A stretch of DNA of 64,000 nucleotides. It comes from Paenibacillus sp. FSL R7-0345. GTDB taxonomy: Bacteria; Bacillota; Bacilli; Paenibacillales; Paenibacillaceae. Position numbers and translations under genes: made by a program. The notes under the pieces are model-generated. The model made no database searches and was not told where the DNA came from. It saw only the letters and a list, made by a program, of their open reading frames with translations. The DNA is taken from contig NZ_CP152002.1 of the NCBI RefSeq assembly GCF_038595055.1, positions 1,160,501 to 1,224,500 of the forward strand. The letters are read 5' to 3'. Below, piece by piece: positions 36,647 to 46,148 of the stretch (position 1 is its first letter; each line of letters starts with the position of its first letter).

Positions 36647-37910
36647 TGGCGCCGCGCAGATTGCTACGCTGGGCGGCGCCGGAATGAAGCCGAAGACCCG
36701 CAGGGAGATGTCAGATCTTGGCCTGATTGGGGACGGCGGCATAGTCATTGAGGACGGGAAGTTTGTGTTCGTGGGGAGTAGCGAAGAGGCCAAACGTTAT
36801 GTGGATCAGCACGCCGGGGGCAAGCCGGTTACGGTGCTGTCTGCTGCCGGGAAGACGGTCACTCCGGGCCTCATTGATCCGCATACTCATCTGGTGTTTG
36901 CCGGCTCCCGGGAATTCGAGCTTGGCCTGCGGCTTCAGGGAGCCAAATATCTGGATATCCTCCAGGCCGGAGGCGGAATCCTCTCTACTACAGAGCGGAC
37001 CCGTGAAGCTGGTGAGGAGCAGCTGATCGCTGAAGCGGGGCGGCGGCTGGACCGGTTTCTGGCCCACGGGGTAACGACTGTTGAGGCAAAGAGCGGCTAC
37101 GGGCTGCGGCTGGACGATGAGCTCAAGCAGCTGAGGGTTGTGCAAAAGCTGAATGCGGTGCATCCGGTAGAACTGGTATCCACCTTTATGGGAGCGCATG
37201 CTGTACCGCCGGAGTATAAGGGTAACACGGACGCTTTTGTCCGGACGGTAATAGAGGAAATGATTCCGGCGGTCGCCCGGTCGGGGCTGGCGGAATACTG
37301 CGATGTGTTCTGCGAGGAAGGGGTATTCACCGTGGAGCAGTCCCGGGAAATTCTGCAGGCGGGCAAACGCTGGGGGCTGAAGCCGAAGCTTCATGCTGAC
37401 GAGCTCGTACCCGGGGGAGGGGCTGAGCTGGCCGCTGAGCTGGGTGCTGTCTCCGCCGATCATCTGCTGCATGCTTCACCGGAAGGCATCCGCCGGATGG
37501 CCTTGCGGGGGGTGATCGCCGTGCTGCTGCCGGGTACCGCCTTTTTTCTGATGGTGCCGCCGGCCGATGCGCGTTCGATGATTGACGCCGGGGTACCGGT
37601 CGCCTTGTCAACCGACCGCAATCCGGGCTCCTCGCCGACGGAATCGCTGCCTTTTATTATGAATCTGGCCTGTTTAACGATGAAGATGTCCCCCGCCGAG
37701 GTCCTGACGGCCTGTACCCTTAATGCCGCTCATGCGATTGACCGTGCTGCGGATATCGGCAGTATTGAGGCCGGCAAGCAGGCCGATCTGGTCATCTTTG
37801 ACGCGCCAAACTATCAATACCTGCAATACCACTACGCGGTGAATCTGACGGATACGGTGCTGAAAAAAGGCAGGATTGTCATCCGTGACGGAAAGAGGGT
37901 GACGGCATGA
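36633..37910 (+). CDS. hutI: Imidazolonepropionase
   Basis: A 425-residue amidohydrolase-superfamily enzyme that opens the imidazolone ring to N-formimino-glutamate. Metal ligands are in [17 protein letters not shown] (about residues 78-92), KLHADEL and the Asp of [17 protein letters not shown] 36633 is preceded by GAGGAG inside the end of hutU; the frame is open further upstream. It overlaps the next gene by 4 bases (ATGA). Confidence 0.95.
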   Translation: MIHIDGAAQIATLGGAGMKPKTRREMSDLGLIGDGGIVIEDGKFVFVGSSEEAKRYVDQHAGGKPVTVLSAAGKTVTPGLIDPHTHLVFAGSREFELGLRLQGAKYLDILQAGGGILSTTERTREAGEEQLIAEAGRRLDRFLAHGVTTVEAKSGYGLRLDDELKQLRVVQKLNAVHPVELVSTFMGAHAVPPEYKGNTDAFVRTVIEEMIPAVARSGLAEYCDVFCEEGVFTVEQSREILQAGKRWGLKPKLHADELVPGGGAELAAELGAVSADHLLHASPEGIRRMALRGVIAVLLPGTAFFLMVPPADARSMIDAGVPVALSTDRNPGSSPTESLPFIMNLACLTMKMSPAEVLTACTLNAAHAIDRAADIGSIEAGKQADLVIFDAPNYQYLQYHYAVNLTDTVLKKGRIVIRDGKRVTA

Positions 37911-39172
37911 GCGGGCAGCACGGACATAAACTGCGGATCAATGCGGTCAGGCTGCAAAAAAATATCGAAGCGCTGGCCCGGTTCGGACTGAATGAAGCTA
38001 CGGGAGGCCTGGACCGGACGACCTTTACTGCGGCTGAGCTGGCAGCCCGCGGATGGCTGGAGGAGCAGCTGTTCGGGCTGCAGCTGGAGGTAAGGGTGGA
38101 TGAGGCGGCCAATATCTGGGGCCGGCGGAGCGGGGCGGAAGATACGCTGCCTGTTATTGTCTTTGGTTCCCACATCGATACGGTGCCTAACGGAGGCAAA
38201 TATGACGGTGCGCTTGGTGTACTGCTGGCGCTGGAGGTTATGCAGGTACTGGCGGATAACAACATTGTTACCCGGCATCCGCTGGAGCTTGTGTCCTTCA
38301 GCGCTGAAGAGCCGAACCCCTTCGGGCTGTCCACCTTCGGCAGCCGCGCAGTCAGCGGCAAGCTCAGCCGGGACGATCTTACAGGGGTAAGCAACGGGCA
38401 GGGACAGCTGCTGACTGATGCGCTGCGGCTGGCCGGCGGAAATCCCGGGCGTTTTGAACGGGCCCGGCGCAGTCCGGAGGAGCTGGCAGCCTTCCTTGAG
38501 GTTCATATCGAGCAAGGCAAACGGCTGCTGTCCCGGGCTGTCCCGGTCGGAATCGTGACTGCTATAACCGGGATTTACCGGGAGGAGGTTACCGTCTCAG
38601 GAGAGGCCAATCATGCCGGTACCACCCTCATGGCGGACCGGAGGGATGCGCTGATGGGCGCGTCGGAAATCATGCTGGCCTTTGAGCAGCTCTGCCGCGA
38701 GCATCCGGCGGATGAAGTGGTAGGCACTGTCGGCCGGATCAGCAATGAGCCGAACGCCGCGAACATCATCCCGGGACAGACGGTTTTTCATCTGGAAGTC
38801 AGAGCAGCACAGCAGGAGCAGAAGGACTGGGTCATGGAGGCCTGGGGCCGGCAGGCTGTATCTATTGCAGAGAGCAGAGGGCTGCAGCTGGACCGGCGGC
38901 TTATCCTGGATCAGCCGGCCCAGCCGATGGCCCCGCTGCTGATCCGGCTGTTTGCCGCCCAGGCCGGCAGGCTTGGCATTAAGACCTATGCGCTGGGCAG
39001 CATGGCCGGTCATGATGCCGCGCACATGGCGTCTTTGACCCGCAGCGGCATGCTGTTTGTACCCAGCCTCGGGGGAAAAAGCCACTGTCCCGAAGAAGAA
39101 AGCCGGATAGCGGATATTGAACAGGCCGGTAATGTGCTGCTGCAGTCTATTCTGGCGCTGGATATAGAATGA
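37907..39172 (+). CDS. M20-family Zn amidohydrolase in the hut operon (AllC/HyuC-like)
   Basis: A 421-residue dinuclear metallohydrolase related to allantoate amidohydrolase and N-carbamoyl-amino-acid hydrolase. Ligands are seen in GSHIDTVPNGGKYDGALGV (about residues 84-102), SAEEPNPFG (about 128) and the late AGHDAAHMA; NHAGTTLMADRRDA marks the dimerisation domain. It is coupled to hutI by a 4-base overlap and followed by a HutF-like gene. A plausible role is hydrolysis of N-formyl- or N-formimino-glutamate in place of classical HutG; that is inference from context. An unrelated ureide or hydantoin role is possible. Confidence 0.85.
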   Translation: MSGQHGHKLRINAVRLQKNIEALARFGLNEATGGLDRTTFTAAELAARGWLEEQLFGLQLEVRVDEAANIWGRRSGAEDTLPVIVFGSHIDTVPNGGKYDGALGVLLALEVMQVLADNNIVTRHPLELVSFSAEEPNPFGLSTFGSRAVSGKLSRDDLTGVSNGQGQLLTDALRLAGGNPGRFERARRSPEELAAFLEVHIEQGKRLLSRAVPVGIVTAITGIYREEVTVSGEANHAGTTLMADRRDALMGASEIMLAFEQLCREHPADEVVGTVGRISNEPNAANIIPGQTVFHLEVRAAQQEQKDWVMEAWGRQAVSIAESRGLQLDRRLILDQPAQPMAPLLIRLFAAQAGRLGIKTYALGSMAGHDAAHMASLTRSGMLFVPSLGGKSHCPEEESRIADIEQAGNVLLQSILALDIE

Positions 39173-39202
39173 AACCAATAGATAGGGCAGGGGTGAAGCT
39201 GC

Positions 39203-40525
39203 TTGCGGACATTATATTCGGCGGATATGGTATACACGCAGAACCAGTTCCGGCCAGACCTCGCTGTGCTGGCCGAGAATGGCCTAATAGCAGAGATAGG
39301 CAGCCGGGAGGTGCTGCAGCGGCGGTATCCGGATATCCGGCACATCCGCTGGGATGGCAAGGCGATCGTTCCCGGTACAATCAATGCCCATAACCACTCC
39401 TTTCAAAGCCTGCTGCGCGGGATAGCCATAGATAAGCCTTTTCTGGAATGGCGGGATCAGGCGCTGTACCGCTATTCACCGCTCCTGGATGAGGAGGCGG
39501 TTTATACCGGAGCGCTGCTGGCCTTTGGTGAAATGCTGCGCTATGGAGTGACGACAGTTTGTGATTTCTTTTATGTACACGGCGGCGGAACTTCGCATGA
39601 TGAAGCTGTCATCCGGGCTGCGGGTGATCTGGGCATCCGCCTGGTGTTCGCGCGGACGATGTATGATTGGGCCGGGGCTCCCGCAGCCTACCGCGAAACG
39701 GTACCTGAAGCGGTGGAGCGGACGAGACGGCTGGCGGTTAAATACCAGGGCAATCCGCTGGTTACGGTTCATCCGGCTCCGCACAGCCCGCATGCGGCTT
39801 CCCCGGAAATGATCCGGGCCGGGCACCGGCTGGCCCGGGAGCTGGATACACCGTTTCATATCCATGTTGCCGAGGAAATGTTCGAGGTTGAGGAGACGCT
39901 GCAGACCTACGGGCTTCGGCCAGTACATTATCTGGATTCACTTGGTGTACTTGATGAGAGGATAATCGCTGTTCATCTGGTCTGGCTGGACGACTCCGAG
40001 ATTGAGCTGATCGGCCGGAGAAAAGGCTCGCTCGCCTATTGTCCGTCCAGCAATATGTTTCTGGCGGACGGCGTGACCCGCATCCCTGATCTGCTGAAGG
40101 CCGGTGTCAAGGTGGCGCTCGGTACAGACGGGGGCTGCAGCAACAACCGGATCAGCGTGTTTGAGGAAATGCGCATGTGCTCGCTGCTGCAGAAGGTCAG
40201 CCGGCTGGACGGTACCTGCATTACTGCTGCCCAGGTTTACGAGATGGGAACCTCACGCGCCGGGGAAATGCTGCGGCTGCCGGCCGGCTCCCTGGAAACC
40301 GGACAGTATGCGGACTTTGTGGCCCTTGATCTCCATGATCTGTCCCTTGCCCCGCGGCAGGAGCTGTTTGCCAATATGGTCTATGCCATGCAGCCGGGGG
40401 CGGTCTCTTCAGTGGTTGTGGGCGGCAGGGTTGTGTTTGACGGTGGTAAACTGCTGACGGTACCGGAAGCTGCTATAGGCAGACGGGTGGATGAGCTGTT
40501 CGACAAATGGGGCAGATCAGGGTGA
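39203..40525 (+). CDS. Amidohydrolase, HutF-like (formiminoglutamate deiminase candidate)
   Basis: A 440-residue metal-dependent hydrolase of the cytosine deaminase-like group. Ligands: HNHSF (about residue 58-62), the His of HIHVAEE and the Asp of LGTDGGCSNNR; the DFFYVH segment resembles the EFHYVH part of HutF. It starts at TTG 39203 after AGGGGTGA. It is the last gene of the hut group, 30 bases after the M20 gene. HutF deaminates formiminoglutamate to formylglutamate; this fits the operon but a purine or triazine-type deaminase cannot be excluded. Confidence 0.75.
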   Translation: MRTLYSADMVYTQNQFRPDLAVLAENGLIAEIGSREVLQRRYPDIRHIRWDGKAIVPGTINAHNHSFQSLLRGIAIDKPFLEWRDQALYRYSPLLDEEAVYTGALLAFGEMLRYGVTTVCDFFYVHGGGTSHDEAVIRAAGDLGIRLVFARTMYDWAGAPAAYRETVPEAVERTRRLAVKYQGNPLVTVHPAPHSPHAASPEMIRAGHRLARELDTPFHIHVAEEMFEVEETLQTYGLRPVHYLDSLGVLDERIIAVHLVWLDDSEIELIGRRKGSLAYCPSSNMFLADGVTRIPDLLKAGVKVALGTDGGCSNNRISVFEEMRMCSLLQKVSRLDGTCITAAQVYEMGTSRAGEMLRLPAGSLETGQYADFVALDLHDLSLAPRQELFANMVYAMQPGAVSSVVVGGRVVFDGGKLLTVPEAAIGRRVDELFDKWGRSG

Positions 40526-40690
40526 AATGCTTACTACACAGACTCACTCTTGTTGTTAACAGGGTAGAGCGGCGATCCGGCAGGAGCCGCAGAGCCGCTG
40601 CCCTGCCGGCTTCCCCGTTTCAAAAGTTACGGTCTGCGGCTATAATCTATCTAGATCAGTTGTCCGCCCCGGGCGGAAGAAGGAGCTGTT

Positions 40691-41266
40691 ATGTACATAA
40701 GAATGCTGAATCCGGCCGATGCGGAACCCTACCGGGCCTTGCGGCTGCAGGCCTTGCAGCTTCACCCGGAGGCCTTTCTAAGCTCCTATGAAGAAGAGAA
40801 GGAGCTGCCGCTGGAGGTTACCCGCAGCAGGCTGGAGCCTGCGGAGGACAGGTTTACCCTGGGCGGGTATACAGAGCAGGGGGAGCTGGCCGGCGTGGTT
40901 ACTTTTATCCGGGAGAGCAGGGAAAAGCTTCGCCATAAGGGCAGTGTGTTCGCGATGTATGTGAGTCCCGCTGCGCGCAGGCGGAAGCTGGGGCATTCCC
41001 TGATGAGGGAGCTGATTACGCATGCCGGGCAAATGCCGGGGCTTGTGACGGTGAATCTTACCGTATTTTCGGACAACCAGCCGGCGAAGCGGCTGTATGC
41101 TGCCCTCGGCTTCACTTGCTACGGCACTGAGCGTAAGGCGGTAAAGCTGGACGGGCGGTATCTGGATGAAGACCTTATGACACTGGAGCTGGGGTCCGGA
41201 CAGCAGGAGGAAGAGCAGGAGCAGGATCGGGATAGGCACCAAAAAGCCCGCCCGGTCATAAACTAA
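40691..41266 (+). CDS. GNAT family N-acetyltransferase
   Basis: A 191-residue protein with the GNAT fold: VFAMYVSPAARRRKLGHSLM (acetyl-CoA loop, about residues 88-108), VNLTVFSDNQPAKRLYAALGF and a C-terminal EEEQEQ-rich polar tail of about 25 residues that is not part of the fold. GAAGGAGC precedes the ATG. The substrate is unknown; it resembles RimJ/RimI-like small-molecule or peptide acetylases. Confidence 0.85.
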   Translation: MYIRMLNPADAEPYRALRLQALQLHPEAFLSSYEEEKELPLEVTRSRLEPAEDRFTLGGYTEQGELAGVVTFIRESREKLRHKGSVFAMYVSPAARRRKLGHSLMRELITHAGQMPGLVTVNLTVFSDNQPAKRLYAALGFTCYGTERKAVKLDGRYLDEDLMTLELGSGQQEEEQEQDRDRHQKARPVIN

Positions 41267-41325
41267 GCTGCCCGCCGCATAAATGGGGTCAATGAAATTC
41301 TGTTCTGACAAGAGGAGGAAATAAT

Positions 41326-42057
41326 TTGGAGACTGCGCTGCTAGGCAGCTTTTTATCAGCAATGGCAACGGTGCTTGGTGCGGTACCCATACTGTTCGTG
41401 CGGAAATTGTCCGAGCGCTGGAAGGATATCTTAGTCGCTTTTACCGCGGGCATTATGGTGTCTGCTTCGACCTTCGGCCTGATGCCGCAGGCGATTGAAG
41501 AATCGGGGATTATCGCTCTGACGCTCGGGCTGATCACCGGTGTGCTGCTGCTGGATCTGATTGAGAAAAATATTCCGCATATCGATGTCGAAAACAAACC
41601 CGGCTTTGCCAATATGGATTCCAAGGCACTGCTCGTCATGATTGCGCTGTTTATCCATAACATTCCCGAAGGGCTGAGCACAGGCTTCAGCTATGCCAGC
41701 GAGGAGGCCAGTCTCGGCCCTATGGTGGCGATTGCGATCGGGGCACAGAATATGCCTGAAGGACTGATTCTTGCTGTCTTCATGATGAACTCCAAATTTA
41801 CCCGGTGGAAGGCGCTTGGAGTCGCCACACTGACCGGACTGATGGAGATGGTATCGGCGGTTGTCGGCTATTTCGCAGCAAGCTCACTGCAGCATACGGT
41901 AGGTTACGGGCTGGCTTTTGCCGCAGGTGCGATGCTGTTTATCGTCTACAAGGAACTGATTCCGGAGAGCCACGGCCATGGCTATGAGCGGCCTTCGACC
42001 TATTCGTTTATATTCGGGCTGCTGGCGATGGTGTATATAACGCAATTTTTCAGCTGA
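41326..42057 (+). CDS. ZIP family divalent metal transporter
   Basis: A 243-residue membrane protein with eight helices. The metal-binding HNIPEGLS (helix 4, about residues 109-116) and QNMPEGL (helix 5, where the usual H is Q) are typical of ZupT/GufA-type ZIP proteins. It starts at TTG 41326 with GAGGAGG upstream. It should import zinc, iron or manganese. No regulator or partner is adjacent. Confidence 0.9.
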   Translation: METALLGSFLSAMATVLGAVPILFVRKLSERWKDILVAFTAGIMVSASTFGLMPQAIEESGIIALTLGLITGVLLLDLIEKNIPHIDVENKPGFANMDSKALLVMIALFIHNIPEGLSTGFSYASEEASLGPMVAIAIGAQNMPEGLILAVFMMNSKFTRWKALGVATLTGLMEMVSAVVGYFAASSLQHTVGYGLAFAAGAMLFIVYKELIPESHGHGYERPSTYSFIFGLLAMVYITQFFS

Positions 42058-42145
42058 CGGGGCGGGAGAGCGCCCACATTTGCATCAGGCCCGCAGAGCC
42101 GATATACTGTACGCATTCGAAGGCTTAAGATAGGGAGTGGACAGG

Positions 42146-42439
42146 ATGGACAGACTTATACAGCAAGCTTCGTTATCTTTTGTTCTATTAATCCTTTCAT
42201 ATCTCAGTGTCTATTACGCGTTGCCCAAACGCACGTCTTTTACGCGCTATAGTGTACTGGTGTTGCTGATAGCCAGCGGCACTCCGCTTGCAATCCTGCT
42301 GGTGCAGGAAAGTCTCAGGGAGGCTGCGGACGCGAACATCGGATTGGGGATGGCTTTTTTGCTGACCTGGGCGATTACGGGACTGGTGTTTCTGGTGTCG
42401 CTGGTGTTCTGGATTCTCCGTTTGCGGAAAAAATCGTAG
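42146..42439 (+). CDS. Small membrane protein of unknown function (97 aa)
   Basis: Three hydrophobic segments (about residues 9-26, 36-54 and 66-90) and a basic C-terminus (RLRKKS). GGGAGTGG precedes ATG 42146; GTG 42137 is an in-frame alternative. I do not recognise a family. It is not obviously linked to the ZIP gene 88 bases upstream. Confidence 0.65.
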   Translation: MDRLIQQASLSFVLLILSYLSVYYALPKRTSFTRYSVLVLLIASGTPLAILLVQESLREAADANIGLGMAFLLTWAITGLVFLVSLVFWILRLRKKS

Positions 42440-42479
42440 CAAGTGTTCAGAAACGTTGCCGGATTAACCCGCTGTAGCT

Positions 42480-42715
42480 TAAAAAGAGGGCGCTATTCAG
42501 CTTGTAATGCCGTTTCGCGAACCTAACGGACTGTAATGACGCTATTTGTTCATTCGGGTATCCTTTTGCAGGCTAACGGACCGTAGCGCCTTTATTTCCC
42601 TGTAAAACAGCCATTATTGGGCGAATGTGTGCACATAAGAGCGCTGGTGTCCGTTAGCTTGTGAGAATGCCGGTTTTGCCGCAGATAACGGCATCTCAGT
42701 CCGTTAGCTTGGAGA
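42480..42715. repeat. Four copies of a CTAACGGAC-type element in both orientations
   Basis: Cores lie at 42523-42531 and 42583-42591 (direct) and at 42649-42657 and 42699-42707 (inverted, GTCCGTTAG). Each is followed by a related stretch such as TGTAATGACGCTATT or CGTAGCGCC. Opposed copies could fold into a large cruciform. No gene is seen in 42440-42925. Confidence 0.65.
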
Positions 42716-42754
42716 AGAGGCCCGGCAGTTATCAGCAGGTGTATAGTAAAAAAG

Positions 42755-42809
42755 CACAAAACAGGCTATCCCGTAGCTGTACTTCGCAGCAGGGATAGCC
42801 TGTTTTGTG
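42755..42809. terminator. Long bidirectional hairpin before the aldo/keto reductase gene end
   Basis: An 18-bp perfect stem (42755-42772 with 42792-42809) whose ends are A- and T-rich on either strand. Confidence 0.8.
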
Positions 42810-42925
42810 TACTGGTTGGCTCTGGTCTGCTTGTTCGCCGGAAAGGCTAGTTATGCCGGCTTACTAAACTCGTCTAAGCCTGGCAGTAGACGGTGGAGAG
42901 GCTAGCACCACTAGCACCACTAAGC

Positions 42926-43834
42926 CTAGCGGTGCGCCGCATAGACGCTTGCCTTGCTGGCCTGGCGGACAGCGTCAGCTTCGGCAGCGGTGAGCGGCGC
43001 TGCTTCGGCGGCAGCGATATTCAGCCGTAGCTGCTCAAGGCTGCTCGCCCCCGGAATGACAGCCGCAACCGCCGGCTGTGACAGCGGGTAGTGCAGCGCG
43101 GTCTGCGTAACGGTCCGGGAAGCGGAAGCCTGCAGTGTCAGCTTGTCCTGCAGCGCAGCCAGCTCCGGCACCGAATAATCCAGATACTCCTTGTCCAGCC
43201 TGGAGCGGCCGTTATCGGTCAGGATGCCGCGCGCCAGCGGTCCGCGGGCAATAAGGCTGATGCCATGCTGCTCAAGCAGCGGCAGAATGGATTCTTCCGG
43301 CCGCCGGTCAAGAATGCTGTATTGGCTCATCACACTTACAATATTGGAGTGTTTTACATATTCGCGGACCACAGCGGGACGGATGGAGGAGATGCCGTAA
43401 TAACGGATTAATCCCTCCTGCTTCAGCTCTTCAAAAGCCTCAATTGCCTCACCGATATTGTCTTCCATCGTTCCGCCATGCAGCTGATATAGGTCGATAT
43501 AGTCGGTCTGCAGCCTGCGGAGGCTGTCATGGATTGCGGATTTGATATAGGCTTTGGACGCATCCCATGACCAGCCTTCCCGGCCGGGAATCCGCCGGTT
43601 GCCCACCTTAGTCGCCAGAACAACATCGCTGCGGCGGCCGTGTATGGCTTTGCCTACGATTTCTTCATTGCGTCCCGCATCATACAGGTCGGCTGTATCA
43701 AGGAAATTGATGCCGAGCTCCAGTGCTTCGTGGATGATGGATACAGCCGGCGCTTCCTCTGTTCCAAGAGACATGCAGCCCAGCCCCATAGCGCTTATAT
43801 ATAAGTCGGATTTGCCTAACCGGTTCTTGTTCAT
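42926..43834 (-). CDS. Aldo/keto reductase (YqkF-like)
   Basis: A 302-residue NADPH-dependent oxidoreductase with the (beta/alpha)8 fold. The catalytic tetrad is visible: Asp and Tyr in NFLDTADLYDAG (about residues 43-54), Lys in VLATKVG, and His in LYQLHGGT. The C-terminal cofactor part reads AAVIPGASSLEQL. AAGGAGAT precedes the ATG. Another aldo/keto reductase gene of a different subfamily lies upstream on the same strand. The substrate is unknown. Confidence 0.9.
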   Translation of the reverse strand: MNKNRLGKSDLYISAMGLGCMSLGTEEAPAVSIIHEALELGINFLDTADLYDAGRNEEIVGKAIHGRRSDVVLATKVGNRRIPGREGWSWDASKAYIKSAIHDSLRRLQTDYIDLYQLHGGTMEDNIGEAIEAFEELKQEGLIRYYGISSIRPAVVREYVKHSNIVSVMSQYSILDRRPEESILPLLEQHGISLIARGPLARGILTDNGRSRLDKEYLDYSVPELAALQDKLTLQASASRTVTQTALHYPLSQPAVAAVIPGASSLEQLRLNIAAAEAAPLTAAEADAVRQASKASVYAAHR

Positions 43835-43888
43835 GATGCATCTCCTTCGGTGACGTTATGTGTCCATTATAGCATCCCTGATGCAGAA

Positions 43889-43943
43889 GACGGCAAATGT
43901 CCCCGTCCGGCCTTCCGGCCGTGCAGGTTCATTTGCCGTCTTT
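43889..43943. terminator. Hairpin between the two aldo/keto reductase genes
   Basis: An 11-bp perfect stem (43889-43899 with 43930-43940) encloses a second G/C hairpin. It lies downstream of the second reductase gene on the minus strand. Confidence 0.6.
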
Positions 43944-43985
43944 ATCATGCCTATTCTGCAGTCATCCTTGCGGTTATTCCCGCAA

Positions 43986-44975
43986 TCAGCCCCGCAGAAT
44001 AGCTTCGATCTGCTCCAGCTCTTCCGCACTCAGCTCGGGAGCATTCAGGGAGGCTACCGCATCCTCAATCTGGCTCACCTTGCTTGCGCCGATCAGCGCC
44101 GAGGTTACTTTGCCGCCGCGCAGTACCCAGGAGAGGGCGAGCTGCGACATTTTCTGTCCGCGGGCTGCAGCAATGTCATTCAGCTTGCGTACCTTGCCGA
44201 TAACCTCCTCGGTGATCTCCTTTTCGGAGAGGAACACGCTTGGTCCGGCTGCACGGGAATCTGCGGAAATTCCGTTCAGGTAGCGGTCGGTCAGGATGCC
44301 TTTGTACAGCGGCGAGAAAGCGATGGTGCCGATGCCTTCTTCAGCCAGCACATCCTGCAGCTCGTCCTCAATCCAGCGCGACATCATCGAGTAGTTCGGC
44401 TGGTGGATCAGGCAAGGCGTACCCAGACGGCGGAGAATCTGCGCCGCTTCACGGGCTTCGGCCGGACGGTAGTTGGAAATGCCGACATATAGCGCCTTAC
44501 CCTGGCGGACAATGAGATCAAGAGCGGCCATGGTTTCTTCCAGCGGCGTATTCGGGTCCGGACGGTGATGGTAATAAATGTCGACATAATCAAGACCCAG
44601 CCGTTTCAGACTCTGGTCGAGGCTCGACACCAGGTTTTTCTTGGAGCCCCATTCGCCGTATGGCCCGGGCCACATGTAATAACCGGCTTTGGTGGAGATG
44701 ATCAGCTCATCACGGTAAGCGGCGAGATCCTGGCGGAGAATCCGTCCGAAGTTCTCTTCAGCGGAGCCGGGAGGCGGTCCGTAGTTGTTGGCCAGGTCGA
44801 AATGGGTGATACCCAGATCAAAGGCGCGGCGCACCATGGCCCGTCCGTTCTCGAACAGGTCATTACCGCCGAAATTGTGCCACAATCCAAGCGAGATCGC
44901 GGGCAGAAGCAGGCCGCTGCGGCCGGTACGGTTATATTTCATCTGGTCATAACGTTCAGGACTGGCGATATACAT
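43986..44975 (-). CDS. Aldo/keto reductase, L-glyceraldehyde-3-phosphate reductase type (YghZ-like)
   Basis: A 329-residue enzyme. It begins MKYNRTGRSGLLLPAISLGLW after a 12-residue lead and carries the tetrad in HFDLANNYGPPPGSAE, STKAGY and YYHHRPDP. GPYGEWGSKKNL and the wide loop around residues 100-115 are typical of the YghZ/YajO-type group that reduces methylglyoxal and glyceraldehyde 3-phosphate. AGGAGG precedes the ATG. Confidence 0.88.
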   Translation of the reverse strand: MYIASPERYDQMKYNRTGRSGLLLPAISLGLWHNFGGNDLFENGRAMVRRAFDLGITHFDLANNYGPPPGSAEENFGRILRQDLAAYRDELIISTKAGYYMWPGPYGEWGSKKNLVSSLDQSLKRLGLDYVDIYYHHRPDPNTPLEETMAALDLIVRQGKALYVGISNYRPAEAREAAQILRRLGTPCLIHQPNYSMMSRWIEDELQDVLAEEGIGTIAFSPLYKGILTDRYLNGISADSRAAGPSVFLSEKEITEEVIGKVRKLNDIAAARGQKMSQLALSWVLRGGKVTSALIGASKVSQIEDAVASLNAPELSAEELEQIEAILRG

Positions 44976-45105
44976 GTTAATCCTCCTAAGGGTTTGAATG
45001 GTTGTTCCTTATGATTACTCATAGCGGAAGCGTTTACGATTGAAGTGGACATGTTCTATTGTAGCGGAACCGCCAGGCAAAAGCGTATGTCAGCATGGAA
45101 GATAT

Positions 45106-45954
45106 TTATAGCACAATGTCGTTATTCGCATGCCGGCTGCGGTAGTCTTTGGGAGAACAGCCCTTAACTCTTTTGAACATCCGTGAAAATAGCAACGGGT
45201 CCTGGTAGCCGACGGAGCGGGCGATTTCACCGACAGTACAGCTGCTCTCGGCGAGCAGCTCACAGGCTTTGGCGATGCGGAAATTCAGCAGATACTGCTG
45301 CGGCGGCAGACCGACCGTCCGTTTGAACAGGGCGGACAAATACTTGCGGTCCAGCTTCAGGGAAGCCGACATCATCTCTACAGTGATATTTTCACAGTAA
45401 TGGGCATGCAGGAAATGCAGACATTCCTCAACATACAAGCTTTTGGCCCGCGGGAGCCTTGCACTGTCCTTCGCCTCCGGAGCGGTACGCAGCAGAAGCG
45501 CAAAAAACTCATACATAATCGCTTTAAGCGGCAGGTCAAGCCCCTCAGCCGAATCAGATGCTGCTGTCAGCCGGTCGTAGAGGGCAGGCATCAGCTGCTG
45601 ATCCATCGGAAATACAGGCTGCTCGGGCGACAGCGAGGTCCGGGACAAAAGGGATTCAATCTCTTCTCCGGTAAAAGCGACCCAGGAATAGGTCCACGGC
45701 TCCGTGCTGTCCGCTGCATAATAAGTCACGATATGGGGATAGGTCAAAAAAGCCTGTCCGGCCTGCAGCTTATGCTCGGTTTCCCCGACGGCAACCCTGC
45801 CGGTGCCTGCATGGATAAAGTGGATTTTGTAAAGGTCGCGCACGCCGGGACCGACGGTATGGCCGGGAGCACAACGCTCGAAGCCCCAGTAATGCAGATG
45901 CAGATCCGGGCTGCTGCGCAGCGGGCGCTGCGGATTATATTTAAATATGGCCAT
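45106..45954 (-). CDS. AraC family transcriptional regulator
   Basis: A 282-residue regulator. The N-terminal cupin-like sensor (about residues 15-150) has HFIHAGTGRVAVGE and a TYPHIVTYYAADSTEPWTY pattern typical of sugar-binding AraC proteins; the C-terminal double helix-turn-helix (about 180-275) ends with GYQDPLLFSRMFKRVKGCSPKDYR. No sugar operon is adjacent. The two aldo/keto reductase genes downstream on the same strand are possible targets, but the gaps are large and the link is speculative. Confidence 0.9.
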   Translation of the reverse strand: MAIFKYNPQRPLRSSPDLHLHYWGFERCAPGHTVGPGVRDLYKIHFIHAGTGRVAVGETEHKLQAGQAFLTYPHIVTYYAADSTEPWTYSWVAFTGEEIESLLSRTSLSPEQPVFPMDQQLMPALYDRLTAASDSAEGLDLPLKAIMYEFFALLLRTAPEAKDSARLPRAKSLYVEECLHFLHAHYCENITVEMMSASLKLDRKYLSALFKRTVGLPPQQYLLNFRIAKACELLAESSCTVGEIARSVGYQDPLLFSRMFKRVKGCSPKDYRSRHANNDIVL

Positions 45955-46049
45955 CCTTCAGCCTCTTTTCCTGTGTAAAGTGGTCTTGGATAATAAGTGC
46001 GTATGTATTCACCATTATACAATAGTTTTGCAGCGGCGTAAGACAGCGC

Positions 46050-46098
46050 AAAAAGTCCCTGCGCCCTTCCGGGAACGGTGAGGGACGGGGACTTTTTT
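46050..46098 (-). terminator. Terminator of the [2Fe-2S] protein gene
   Basis: AAAAAGTCCC (46050-46059) pairs with GGGGACTTTTTT around an inner G/C stem. It lies 50 bases after the stop codon on the minus strand. Confidence 0.6.
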
Positions 46099-46148
46099 AC
46101 ATGGAACGCCTTATGTTACGGAAAAAGACACAGTACAGCGCTATAACG

